A DNA stretch of 64,000 nucleotides. Source: an uncultured Bacteroidales bacterium (lineage in GTDB: Bacteria > Bacteroidota > Bacteroidia > Bacteroidales > UBA932). The translations under genes were made by a program, and so were the position numbers. The notes beneath the pieces are model-generated. The model was not told where the DNA came from. It ran no database searches and saw only the letters and a program-made list of their open reading frames with translations. This document shows positions 1 to 8,028 of this stretch, one piece after another. The DNA lies in assembly GCA_934725015.1 (NCBI GenBank), contig CAKVAS010000013.1, positions 1 through 64,000 of the forward strand, written 5' to 3'. Each line of letters begins with the position of its first letter. Position 1 is the first letter of the stretch.

Positions 1-67
1 TTATCAGCAGTTTGATCCTGCCGTTGTCCTGAAAATGGACATCGGAATAGTCGGTTCGTAATTGCAT
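1..67 (-). CDS. Partial CDS, unknown, runs off the left edge
   Basis: An ATG at base 67 opens a frame that stays open to the window edge, giving MQLRTDYSDVHFQDNGRIKL and onward. It lies 51 bases after the stop of the nucleotidyltransferase-like gene, on the same strand, so it may be the next gene of the polysaccharide operon. Too few residues are visible to assign a family, and there is no clear ribosome binding site, which is common in this phylum. Confidence 0.35.
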   Translation of the reverse strand, partial: MQLRTDYSDVHFQDNGRIKLLI

Positions 68-118
68 ATATTAAAAAATCAAGTTCCGCAAGTAAAATAC
101 ACAGAGGAAAACTCCGGC

Positions 119-1225
119 TTAGCCTCTGACGATATTCTTTGTGTAGAATGCCCAATTAACAATCTTGAAACAAGGCATCCACAAAACCTCGGTCGGCGAC
201 ATTCGGAAAAATCTCATGCTTCTCCGAACTAACCGCAAGCCGCGCAACAAGCGTGTCTCTGCCAGATGGTTACGAGACTCCGGAGAAAATGTACCGAAAT
301 TGCCACCACGAATAATCTCATCAAGCAAGACGCGTCCTGTCGCAATATCCGGAGGAACTATGAAATATTCCGGCATCAGACGAAAAACTTCATGAAGAAC
401 CCACAAAACTGCCCGAGAAAACTTATATAGACCAAGTTTTTTGAAAACCGCGACAGTTTCCTTTTGCTCTTCCTTGCTGAAGCCCGCCTTAAGCACATAA
501 TAGTAGTCCAGCAGCTGACGCAGGCCTATGCCCTCATAAAAGAAATGCCGGTAAATATGGAGCAAGACATAGACTCGATTAAAAGCAGTCGTGGGAGCAT
601 GAATCACATTGCCGTCTTCGAGCTGCACAACATTGGCTGACTGCGTCGGCCACTGCTTCTTCAGCCAGAACTGCAACCGAAGATTTTTGAATGGAGAATT
701 TAGCCACGAAGGAGTGAAATGCACCTCCACATCAATATTGTCAAGCCTCAATCCCTCAACATGATGATAGACTGCCCGAACTTTTTTTGCGTGTTTTGCG
801 ACCTCCGTCAAGATTTCCTGTCTTTTACCGCATAGCCAGATATCTATGTCGCCGGACATCCTCAAATCCGGCTCCGGATAGTATCGCGAGACACCATTTC
901 CCTTCAGAATACAGCCTTGAAATCCGTCTTTCAGAAACAAGCTTTCCACAGCCGGCATCATTTCATTTATATTGGCATTCCTTGTCCTGATCTGCTCCGT
1001 AAGGGCAATCCATTTGAGGACTAATGTCACAGGAGGGCGCTTGTCCTGCGGCAACACTTCCACTGCGCTGAATATGATGCCTGTCAGAGCCTGCCGGTTT
1101 GCCATGTCATATACGTAACTCCATTCCCGAACCGAAAGTATGCCGGGGATGTCCGCAGTATTGCCAATCGCGACATTGAGCAATTGGCAGAATCTTATAA
1201 AAAACATATCAGTCATAAGTCTCAC
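119..1225 (-). CDS. Nucleotidyltransferase family protein (NTP_transf_5-like)
   Basis: About 368 residues resembling the uncharacterised nucleotidyltransferase family PF14907. The middle carries KGNGVSRYY, then PEPDLRMSGDIDIWL, where the DxD acidic pair matches the metal-binding site of the nucleotidyltransferase fold; a later DVEVHF supplies another acidic strand. The substrate is unknown for the family; members occur in polysaccharide and in peptide-modification loci. The start used is a GTG that overlaps the preceding glycosyltransferase stop by four bases (GTGA); an ATG at 1216 is an alternative. It is the most distal complete gene of the operon. The fold assignment is fairly safe, the biochemical role open. 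Confidence 0.75.
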   Translation of the reverse strand: MRLMTDMFFIRFCQLLNVAIGNTADIPGILSVREWSYVYDMANRQALTGIIFSAVEVLPQDKRPPVTLVLKWIALTEQIRTRNANINEMMPAVESLFLKDGFQGCILKGNGVSRYYPEPDLRMSGDIDIWLCGKRQEILTEVAKHAKKVRAVYHHVEGLRLDNIDVEVHFTPSWLNSPFKNLRLQFWLKKQWPTQSANVVQLEDGNVIHAPTTAFNRVYVLLHIYRHFFYEGIGLRQLLDYYYVLKAGFSKEEQKETVAVFKKLGLYKFSRAVLWVLHEVFRLMPEYFIVPPDIATGRVLLDEIIRGGNFGTFSPESRNHLAETRLLRGLRLVRRSMRFFRMSPTEVLWMPCFKIVNWAFYTKNIVRG

Positions 1226-2334
1226 CGCTGCATAAAAATCCCGTGTATATAATTATCATATTTCCGTGCGACCTTGTCCCATGTGTAAGACTCGACAACC
1301 TTCTCGTAATTATGCTTTGCATAATCAGCCATTACAGACGGATTGGCAATAGCATTCTCTATCGCGACAGTCAAATCCTCCACATTTTCCGGCCTTACAA
1401 ACATAGCGTCCGACCCCAGAAACTCGACATTGGCGTCAATGTCGGATGCTATAACCGGCAATCTGTATGATGAGGCTTCCAATAGTGCGATAGACAGTCC
1501 TTCAATTGTCGATGGAAGACACAGACAATAGGCACTTGCAAGCAAGGCATTCTTATATTCGCCATAAACAGCACCTGTAAAAACGATATCTTCACGATGG
1601 GAAGCCAGTTCATGCAGATACGCCACATACTCCGGCATCGCCGGATTGTCTCCGGCGATTACCAGCTTGTAGCCATCATGGACTGCAAAGTTGAAAGCTT
1701 CTATCAAGACATTGGGATTCTTGTCCGGAACCAGACGCCCCATAAATAAGAGAAACCTTTGTCTGCCTAAGCCCAAGCTGTTGAGTATGCGTGAACAATC
1801 CTTATTCGGATCGACAGGCAAATGCACGGCACCGGGAATACACACGGAGTCTATACCATACCTGTCTTTGAAATATTGCACCTGAATATCAGAACACATT
1901 ATCAGATGCTCGTTCATTCTGGCAGTCACCGCCTCCATAAACCGCATTATCTTCTGTTCTGTCGGCGAATATTTGCTGCGCTGCCACTCCAGTCCATGAC
2001 CTTCCATCAGCGAATGAACACCACTGATTCGTGCAAGCCAGCAGGACAAAGACGGCGGCCACGCATTGTAATGGATAAAATCCACCTTCTCATTAAAAAT
2101 TGCATCCAACGTGGATTTCAGCCCCAACAAAGGTTTGCAAATCAGCGCATTTTTCGGACCAGCCCAATATTTAACCTTTACCCCGTCATATGTCTCGACC
2201 GCATTATGGTCACTTTCGCAATACACGACCGAAGTATTACCCAGTTTTGTCAACTCTGCCGTAAGATTCAGCATATAGTTCTCTATGCCACCTAAAGTAT
2301 GAATGTCGCGTCCGCCGATAAATGCAATCTTCAT
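1222..2334 (-). CDS. Glycosyltransferase family 4 (GT-B)
   Basis: A 370-residue cytoplasmic GT-B enzyme expected to transfer a sugar from a nucleotide donor to the lipid-linked repeat unit. The N-terminus has the acceptor-domain pattern FIGGRDIHTLGGIENY, similar to DUF1972-type rhamnosyltransferases. The C-terminal half holds FMGRLVPDKNP and the donor-site EX7E motif in STIEGLSIALLEA. It overlaps both neighbours by four bases (ATGA/GTGA), so it is translationally coupled inside the operon. Donor and linkage cannot be told from sequence. Confidence 0.88.
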   Translation of the reverse strand: MKIAFIGGRDIHTLGGIENYMLNLTAELTKLGNTSVVYCESDHNAVETYDGVKVKYWAGPKNALICKPLLGLKSTLDAIFNEKVDFIHYNAWPPSLSCWLARISGVHSLMEGHGLEWQRSKYSPTEQKIMRFMEAVTARMNEHLIMCSDIQVQYFKDRYGIDSVCIPGAVHLPVDPNKDCSRILNSLGLGRQRFLLFMGRLVPDKNPNVLIEAFNFAVHDGYKLVIAGDNPAMPEYVAYLHELASHREDIVFTGAVYGEYKNALLASAYCLCLPSTIEGLSIALLEASSYRLPVIASDIDANVEFLGSDAMFVRPENVEDLTVAIENAIANPSVMADYAKHNYEKVVESYTWDKVARKYDNYIHGIFMQR

Positions 2335-3389
2335 TTCTTTTCCCTCAAGACTCGTCTATAATTTTCCCTGAATACATCTTCAGAAAAATTACACAGTATC
2401 TTATTACCTGCGCTCCCCATCCGGCAGCGCAGCCTATAGTCATCAAGCAACACATTTAACTTTGCCGCTATTCCCCGATAGTCTCCGACAGGAAGCAGGT
2501 ATCCGTTCTCATTATTTCTCACCAGCAGATGATTATCTCCCACATCTGTAGCCACCACGGGAACACTCCAGTTCAATGCTTCCATTATACTGTTGCTTGT
2601 CCCTTCAAAAAGGCTTGTGGAAAGATATATATCCGAAATACGGAGCAATTCCTGAACATTATTCGGGGCCACATAAATTGTTGTTATTGCGGATATTCCA
2701 TAACTGTTCACCCACATTCGAACTTTTGATTCCAAATGTCCATGTCCCACCACAACAAATCTGACATCATCCCTCGTCTTTTCAAGTTCAGCCATCGCCA
2801 TTATCGCCGTGCGATAGTCCTTTTGTGACTCGAATCGCCCGACAGTTATTACCGTCTTTACCTTTCTGTCAGGCCGGGACAAGAAGTCATTGATTTTCGG
2901 GAAACAGTTAGAGATTACTATGGTCTTCCTGCGGCAGAAGCCCCTTCTTTCAAAATAGCGGGCACCGGAATAACTGTTGTATATTGTATAATCTGCAATA
3001 AAATTATGGACGAACCATTCCATCGCCAATTTAAGAATCGGAAGACGGGAGTTTCGTATTCCATTATAAACGACCCGGACACCCGCCAACTTCTCGACGA
3101 TTGCACCTATTACATCGCAGAATGTAATGTAATTGAACGCCGCTTCTATACTTTCTTCCTTAAGCAATACAAAGAGCTGCCTAAGTCGGCATATCAGCGA
3201 GCCCTCAAGATAATGTACAAAAACAGGACTGTCCTCAAGATATTTCCTGACAAATTCCGAGCAGCCCCTTTTCCCGCAAAATGAGATGAAATGAACCTCA
3301 TTGTCGGCAGAAAGAACCGCCGCAAGCAAAGCCGCCTGTTTTTCGGCGCCTCCGGGCTTTATTGAAGGGGTTAAAATTGATATTTTCAT
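2331..3389 (-). CDS. Glycosyltransferase family 4 (GT-B)
   Basis: A 352-residue GT4-type enzyme. The N-terminal glycine loop reads SIKPGGAEKQAALLA, and the donor domain shows TVGRFESQKDYRTAI followed by LFEGTSNSIMEALNWSVPVVATDVGDN with the EX7E pair. These are normal for retaining transferases that build capsule or O-antigen repeats. It overlaps its neighbours by four bases on each side. Sugar specificity is not readable. Confidence 0.88.
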   Translation of the reverse strand: MKISILTPSIKPGGAEKQAALLAAVLSADNEVHFISFCGKRGCSEFVRKYLEDSPVFVHYLEGSLICRLRQLFVLLKEESIEAAFNYITFCDVIGAIVEKLAGVRVVYNGIRNSRLPILKLAMEWFVHNFIADYTIYNSYSGARYFERRGFCRRKTIVISNCFPKINDFLSRPDRKVKTVITVGRFESQKDYRTAIMAMAELEKTRDDVRFVVVGHGHLESKVRMWVNSYGISAITTIYVAPNNVQELLRISDIYLSTSLFEGTSNSIMEALNWSVPVVATDVGDNHLLVRNNENGYLLPVGDYRGIAAKLNVLLDDYRLRCRMGSAGNKILCNFSEDVFRENYRRVLREKK

Positions 3390-3895
3390 CTTGCACGATT
3401 CTTTATATAGTGCGCAGGGTTTCCCGCCCAGACCTGATAAGCAGGAATATCCTTGGTCACGACCGAGCCGGCTCCCACGACAGCACCTTTCCCGATGTGT
3501 ACAGAGTTGCAGATTATGGCATTCATTCCGATAAAAACATCATCCTCTATAACTACAGGTGCCTTTCTGAAATGGACACCCGGACATTCCGGGTCGAGGA
3601 AATGTGTTATGATTTTCACCCCGCTTGTGATTCTAACCCCTCGCCCGATTGTAATAAGTTCCGGGCAGACGGTATCAATCTGCACACCTCCATAAATCAT
3701 GGCCTGTCCGGATATGTTTGCCCCACACAGTCTGAGAACACGTGCCCGATGCTGAGGCATCATAGGAAATCCGGCAATTCCAATCCATAGTTTTTTCCAC
3801 ATACGCCCGGGTGGATAGACTTCAAAGAAATGCTTTATTTTCATATCGCTGTAATTTCTTATTTTAAGAACGACTAAGGCACACCTGTATTCCAT
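3386..3895 (-). CDS. Hexapeptide-repeat acyltransferase
   Basis: A left-handed beta-helix O-acyl/acetyltransferase of the WcaF/maltose-acetyltransferase type. Repeats such as IGRGVRITSGVKI and IEDDVFIGMNAIICNSVHIGKGAVVGAGSVVTKDI give the six-residue periodicity, and the ending YQVWAGNPAHYIK is the usual family tail. Catalytic His is probably in TSGVKIITH. It likely acetylates a sugar of the repeat unit. The long start (3895) abuts the preceding stop directly; an ATG at 3844 (MKIKHFFEVYPPG) looks more like the family's true N-terminus and gives 152 residues. Confidence 0.85.
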   Translation of the reverse strand: MEYRCALVVLKIRNYSDMKIKHFFEVYPPGRMWKKLWIGIAGFPMMPQHRARVLRLCGANISGQAMIYGGVQIDTVCPELITIGRGVRITSGVKIITHFLDPECPGVHFRKAPVVIEDDVFIGMNAIICNSVHIGKGAVVGAGSVVTKDIPAYQVWAGNPAHYIKNRAR

Positions 3896-4855
3896 TCATT
3901 CGCACCCTTGGAATCGACATATACGGGAATCCCGAATCTGCCCCCCCCGAATGATTTCCGCAGCGTCGAGGACACCATCAGACCTGCACTCCAACAGGAA
4001 ATCCACATATTTGACGACTTCCCGGCTTATGCTTTCCGATGCCGTCTTGTGAAAAAGCGACGGAGTATGATCCACGACATAGTGCATGACTCCATCAACA
4101 AGATATGTCGGACTGTCAAAGGATGTCGGCACAGATGTCTCCACGCCACCGTTTCTGTCGCAGCTTATGTCTATAATGAGACTGTTGCGCTTCATCCTTT
4201 TCAAATCCTCCCTATATATCAGGTGGTCGTTCCTTGACGTGTCCCATAGAACCGCATTGACAATGACATCATAATTCCCAAGTTCCTTACGGAACAGAGA
4301 CTCCGTATTTCTGTTATACACGACAACATCTGCTCCCATATAGTTCAGTGTTCTGATTGCACCCATCGCAGTATTGCCACGGCCTATTACAGCAACCTTC
4401 GTGTTGTACGGGAATACGCCGTAACACATATAGGCATGCATCACAGCGGCCTCGCCGGCAATCTCGTTGTTGCGCCAAAAGCAATGACGGCCATTATCAT
4501 ACATATCCTCCCATGCTATGGCTGAAAGTCGGCCGGATATAATTCTGTCGGTGATGTCCCTGTTCTGAACGGCATGAATCCAGCCCCAAATCGTCTGGCA
4601 GTTCAGTTCCGTCAGATAATCAGCATCACCGATTTTAGGGTCGCATACAATGTCCGCATTCAGAGTGTTCTGCCTTTCGGTGACAATGCACCCGGATGAA
4701 CGATAGTCATCGTCACAATAACCCAGAACATCCCCATATCCCGTCTCTACGAAAACACTTGACTTGTTTCTGATAAACCGCATATCCCCGGGAACAAGAG
4801 CCCGCCTCTTTTCATTTTCCTTATGGCTTATTGGGAATCCTATCGTTTTCATCAT
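3896..4855 (-). CDS. N5-(carboxyethyl)ornithine synthase-like dehydrogenase
   Basis: A 319-residue protein of the alanine dehydrogenase/N5-(carboxyethyl)ornithine synthase family. The start IGFPISHKENEKRRALVPGD matches the family signature, and GRGNTAMGA at residues 158-166 followed by VVVYNRNT is a Rossmann NAD(P) site. Characterised relatives reduce the imine between pyruvate and a basic amino acid, giving an opine-like carboxyethyl amino acid. It overlaps the ATP-grasp gene by four bases (ATGATG/TGA), so both are made together. I infer that it supplies an unusual amino acid for the polysaccharide; ornithine or lysine as substrate is only a guess from the family. A run of eight C on the plus strand (3941-3948) lies near its 3' end. 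Confidence 0.78.
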   Translation of the reverse strand: MMKTIGFPISHKENEKRRALVPGDMRFIRNKSSVFVETGYGDVLGYCDDDYRSSGCIVTERQNTLNADIVCDPKIGDADYLTELNCQTIWGWIHAVQNRDITDRIISGRLSAIAWEDMYDNGRHCFWRNNEIAGEAAVMHAYMCYGVFPYNTKVAVIGRGNTAMGAIRTLNYMGADVVVYNRNTESLFRKELGNYDVIVNAVLWDTSRNDHLIYREDLKRMKRNSLIIDISCDRNGGVETSVPTSFDSPTYLVDGVMHYVVDHTPSLFHKTASESISREVVKYVDFLLECRSDGVLDAAEIIRGGQIRDSRICRFQGCE

Positions 4856-5766
4856 CGTGTCTTTTTAGGTAAAACAATCAAATCGCCAAATGTCCTGTCC
4901 GTTTCCGGAAGCAGGTTGGAATCCAATCCGCTCTGCGGAAAAAACGTAATCTCACCAAAGTATATGTGTCCGTCCACATCGTAAAGGTCAACTCTGGCGA
5001 ACGGCAGTCCTTCTGACAGCCGCCCGGCAATCCTGAACATTTCTATCAAGGACTTTGGCGCCGGAATCGAGAAATCCTTTGGGGCGGCCAGTCCTCTTCG
5101 GTTCAGGCGCAGAAGATTCCATTCTCTGTCAAAGAAATAGAACTTTGTGTCGCCGGATCCCCTGTCGTAGCAAAGCATGACATTATGCGCCACCCCGTTC
5201 GTGCATGTGAATTTATAATCCCGCAATTCGTCGCTCTCATCCACAATGTACTTTTCCGCGATTATCCTCGGCGTGACATTTTTGTACGGCCACTCCCGAT
5301 AGTTCCTGTATATCGAGCCAGCCATAGATTTTTCAAGAATCTTCCTGGTTTTATGAATGTCGAGAGACGACTTGCCCTTACAAATAACGACACCACCGCC
5401 GCCACCGCCATTTGTCGTCTTCAGGACGAATTGTTCCGGCAACTTACTGAAATCAATATCGTCAAATTTATCCCATACACCCAAGGTGGGTATTATGTGC
5501 TCGTCGCCGATGATTGACGCCGCATACCTCTTAGCCTCAAGTTTGTCAACCATCCGGGTGTATTCCGGTTTCCTGTTGTAAAGCTTCAGCCACTGCAATT
5601 TCTCATTGAATGTCGTCGGGTTCTTCAAATCGGGGAGACGTCCCATTTCCGCAAGAAAAAGGATTCGCAAATAAATATAGTCGTCCGGAACCAGAAAAGA
5701 CAAGCGTCTTACAATCCATCCACTAACGTGTCCCAGTCTTTTACAGATATGTTTGATAATGTTCAT
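4852..5766 (-). CDS. TupA-like ATP-grasp ligase
   Basis: A 304-residue ATP-grasp protein of the teichuronopeptide TupA type (PF14305). Visible features are the N-terminal NPTTFNEKLQWLKLY, LEAKRYAASIIG, the glycine-rich ATP loop VLKTTNGGGGGGVVICK (glycines at 120-125), and ELRDYKFTC and ARVDLYDVDGHIYFGEITFFPQSG, which carry the metal-binding acids. ATP-grasp enzymes form amide bonds through acyl-phosphates; TupA is linked to amino-acid modification of a uronic-acid polymer. Here it sits between a carboxyethyl-amino-acid synthase-like gene and a CapA-like gene, so attaching an amino acid to a sugar carboxylate is a reasonable inference. Confidence 0.85.
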   Translation of the reverse strand: MNIIKHICKRLGHVSGWIVRRLSFLVPDDYIYLRILFLAEMGRLPDLKNPTTFNEKLQWLKLYNRKPEYTRMVDKLEAKRYAASIIGDEHIIPTLGVWDKFDDIDFSKLPEQFVLKTTNGGGGGGVVICKGKSSLDIHKTRKILEKSMAGSIYRNYREWPYKNVTPRIIAEKYIVDESDELRDYKFTCTNGVAHNVMLCYDRGSGDTKFYFFDREWNLLRLNRRGLAAPKDFSIPAPKSLIEMFRIAGRLSEGLPFARVDLYDVDGHIYFGEITFFPQSGLDSNLLPETDRTFGDLIVLPKKTR

Positions 5767-5770
5767 TTCC

Positions 5771-6892
5771 TCAACGATTCAGTTCTTTTATTGTGAGTTC
5801 CCGATGAGATTCGCAAGTCACCCTGTTCTTTATCACCAACCGCTTCCTTTTATTCAGGAAAGACGGCAGAAGTCCACGGATATAAGCCGCCAGAAGCCAG
5901 CGGTTTGTCCAGGGCGTAAAACAAGAAAGGATAAATCGCCTATGCTCCAGAGAATACTTATCCTGCTGTTCCGACAGTTTATAGGGAGATGCTATTATCT
6001 CGTTCAGATCATTGATTCTTCGCTTAAACGCAATTTCACTTTCTTTATCGAGCGGAGTCACCGAGGGAGTGTCGCCACATTGTCTATATGGGATAATGTT
6101 AAAAGAAACCGAAGCCCGGTTCAATGTAAGCTCTACCATATAGCCCTCATTCCAAGGTGCGTTTCTGAGAACATTGTGGTCAAACAAGAAATTGCCGAGG
6201 CCATAGAATATAGGTTTACCCTTATAAATTTCATACCCGCAGGAACAATGCTGGTGATGATTCACAACAGCATCGGCTCCGGCATCCACAAAGAAACGAT
6301 ATTCCTTCAGCATTCTCGGCGTCGGATGCTGATAATGCTCTATTCCTCCGTGAACAATAACGACGACATAATCAGCGGAGGCCTTCGCTTCCCGTATTTT
6401 GTAGTATTGTGCAATCGGATTTAACGGATTCGCTCCGGCTGTGTTATCTGACGCGATGCTGAATTCATGCTCACAACAGTTTATAAGCCCGATTGTCTCA
6501 TTCTTAACTTTTATGAAAAGCGTTTCTGAAGCCTGCTCAAGATTTCCCCCTGCGCCCAAAGTCTTAATCCCGGACTTCTCTATAACCTGTCTTGTTCTTA
6601 TACAGTTTCTTTCTCCATAATCCAGAATGTGATTATTTGCGAGGGTACAAACATTAAAACCGGCATATCGGAGTGCCTCAACGGCTGATTCTGAACCATG
6701 CAAAGCCGGGCCAACCTTTGCAATCGGAGAATCATCCCCGGATACGACAGGAAATTCAAAATTAACTATGCTGATGTCGCTGTCCGCTATAACAGGACGC
6801 ACGGCATTGAACATCTGCGCATAATCCCCGGTTTCAACGGCATCATTAACCCTCATGCCGACGCAGAAATCACCGGCTACCAAGACCTTCAT
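5771..6892 (-). CDS. CapA-family (PGA_cap) metallophosphoesterase-fold protein
   Basis: About 373 residues of the CapA/PgsA family associated with poly-gamma-glutamate capsules. Motifs in order: VAGDFCVG, SIVNFEFPVV, TLANNHILDYGE, VVIVHGGIEHYQHPTPRM and AVVNHHQHCSCGYEIYKGKPIFYGLGNFLFDH. The D, NH and H residues form the calcineurin-like metal site. No signal peptide or membrane segment is visible, unlike Bacillus CapA, so a cytoplasmic location is likely. I use the ATG at 6892; a GTG at 6895 is adjacent. It overlaps the upstream glycosyltransferase by 23 bases and ends four bases before the ATP-grasp gene. Confidence 0.85.
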   Translation of the reverse strand: MKVLVAGDFCVGMRVNDAVETGDYAQMFNAVRPVIADSDISIVNFEFPVVSGDDSPIAKVGPALHGSESAVEALRYAGFNVCTLANNHILDYGERNCIRTRQVIEKSGIKTLGAGGNLEQASETLFIKVKNETIGLINCCEHEFSIASDNTAGANPLNPIAQYYKIREAKASADYVVVIVHGGIEHYQHPTPRMLKEYRFFVDAGADAVVNHHQHCSCGYEIYKGKPIFYGLGNFLFDHNVLRNAPWNEGYMVELTLNRASVSFNIIPYRQCGDTPSVTPLDKESEIAFKRRINDLNEIIASPYKLSEQQDKYSLEHRRFILSCFTPWTNRWLLAAYIRGLLPSFLNKRKRLVIKNRVTCESHRELTIKELNR

Positions 6893-8006
6893 CACTTATT
6901 GCATTTATTATTTTTTTCGTTTCCGTCAAGTAATTAAATTCACGTATGGCCACACGTGCGCCGGCTCGACCGACTGCCGATGCCTGTTCCGTATTTTCTA
7001 TTGCCCAGATTAGTTTCGCAGCAAATTCAGAAGGACTCCGCGGTTCTGCAAGAATAGCCGAATCCCCGTCTTTCAGGAAACGCGGTATATCTCCGACACT
7101 CGTAACAACAACAGGATTCTCTGTAAGAAGGTATTCTCCCAGTTTTGTAGGGAAACCGCATTTTGCCTGAAGGGAATCCGGCCTGTCCAAAGCAAGGACA
7201 GTCGCATTCTTCAGAACTTGAGGCATTCTTTCCGCAGATATGACTCCCGTAAAAACGACACTTCCTTCAAGGCCGGCCGACCTGACCAATGCAGCGTTCC
7301 CAGAAGCATCCCGCCTGTCCGGAGCATTTCCGATTATATATAACTTGACCTCAGGATGGCGTTCATGCACAATGGAATAGGATTTTATCAACTCATCAAC
7401 TCCATCCTTGTTGTTTGAAGCAGTCCCGCAATATGCGATATATTTCTCCGCCGACTGCTTCACAAGACCGGAAAATCGGGTATAGTCCACAGTCATGTTT
7501 ATGATGTGAATCTTTTCCGGAGACACACCCAAAGACATAAAATACTCCTTGAGCGGCGTTGATATGACAAACAGTCCGTCCAACAGGGGAACTGTCCGCT
7601 TATACCTTTCAACATCAAAGAATCTGAAACTATAAACATCCGGATGCTCCGTTTTTTCATGGAAAACCTTTACCCCCGTCTTTCCAATCACCCGAAAAAT
7701 AACATTTCCGAAATTCATCAGCAAGACCACATCACCTGATTTCAAACATCTGGAGAACTTCCACCCGAAGTATTCTTCCGCGACCCTGTTAATCAGACGG
7801 TTCCGGCAGGGCAGACTATTCCACATATAGTTGAACGTCACGTGCGGCAGATTCCCGACATACCGACTTCCTTTGGAATCCGGGGACAAGAAAACGGCTT
7901 CTACATCAACCTTCAGTTCCGAAAATCCATGAAGGAAACTCAGCACCCTGTTGGTCGGTGCCGTATTCGGCATATATTTACTGCTGACCACGTATATTTT
8001 TCCCAT
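6870..8006 (-). CDS. Glycosyltransferase family 4
   Basis: A 378-residue GT-B enzyme. The N-terminal domain begins with YVVSSKYMPNTAPTNRVLSFLHGFSEL, and the donor domain contains YIAYCGTASNNKDGVDELIKSY and FPTKLGEYLLTENPVVVTSVGDIPRFL. The EX7E pattern is less canonical (C-GFPTKLGEYLLTENP), as often seen in WbuB-like transferases. It is similar in layout to the next gene upstream (8029-9213), and the two may be old duplicates. Confidence 0.83.
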   Translation of the reverse strand: MGKIYVVSSKYMPNTAPTNRVLSFLHGFSELKVDVEAVFLSPDSKGSRYVGNLPHVTFNYMWNSLPCRNRLINRVAEEYFGWKFSRCLKSGDVVLLMNFGNVIFRVIGKTGVKVFHEKTEHPDVYSFRFFDVERYKRTVPLLDGLFVISTPLKEYFMSLGVSPEKIHIINMTVDYTRFSGLVKQSAEKYIAYCGTASNNKDGVDELIKSYSIVHERHPEVKLYIIGNAPDRRDASGNAALVRSAGLEGSVVFTGVISAERMPQVLKNATVLALDRPDSLQAKCGFPTKLGEYLLTENPVVVTSVGDIPRFLKDGDSAILAEPRSPSEFAAKLIWAIENTEQASAVGRAGARVAIREFNYLTETKKIINAISDEGLGSR

Positions 8007-8028
8007 TTTTACTCCTCCGCTATTTTCC

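Noticed and set aside
5753..6424. Plus-strand ORF of 223 codons over the CapA-like gene
   Set aside because: Opposite-strand shadow; the minus-strand gene has full family motifs.
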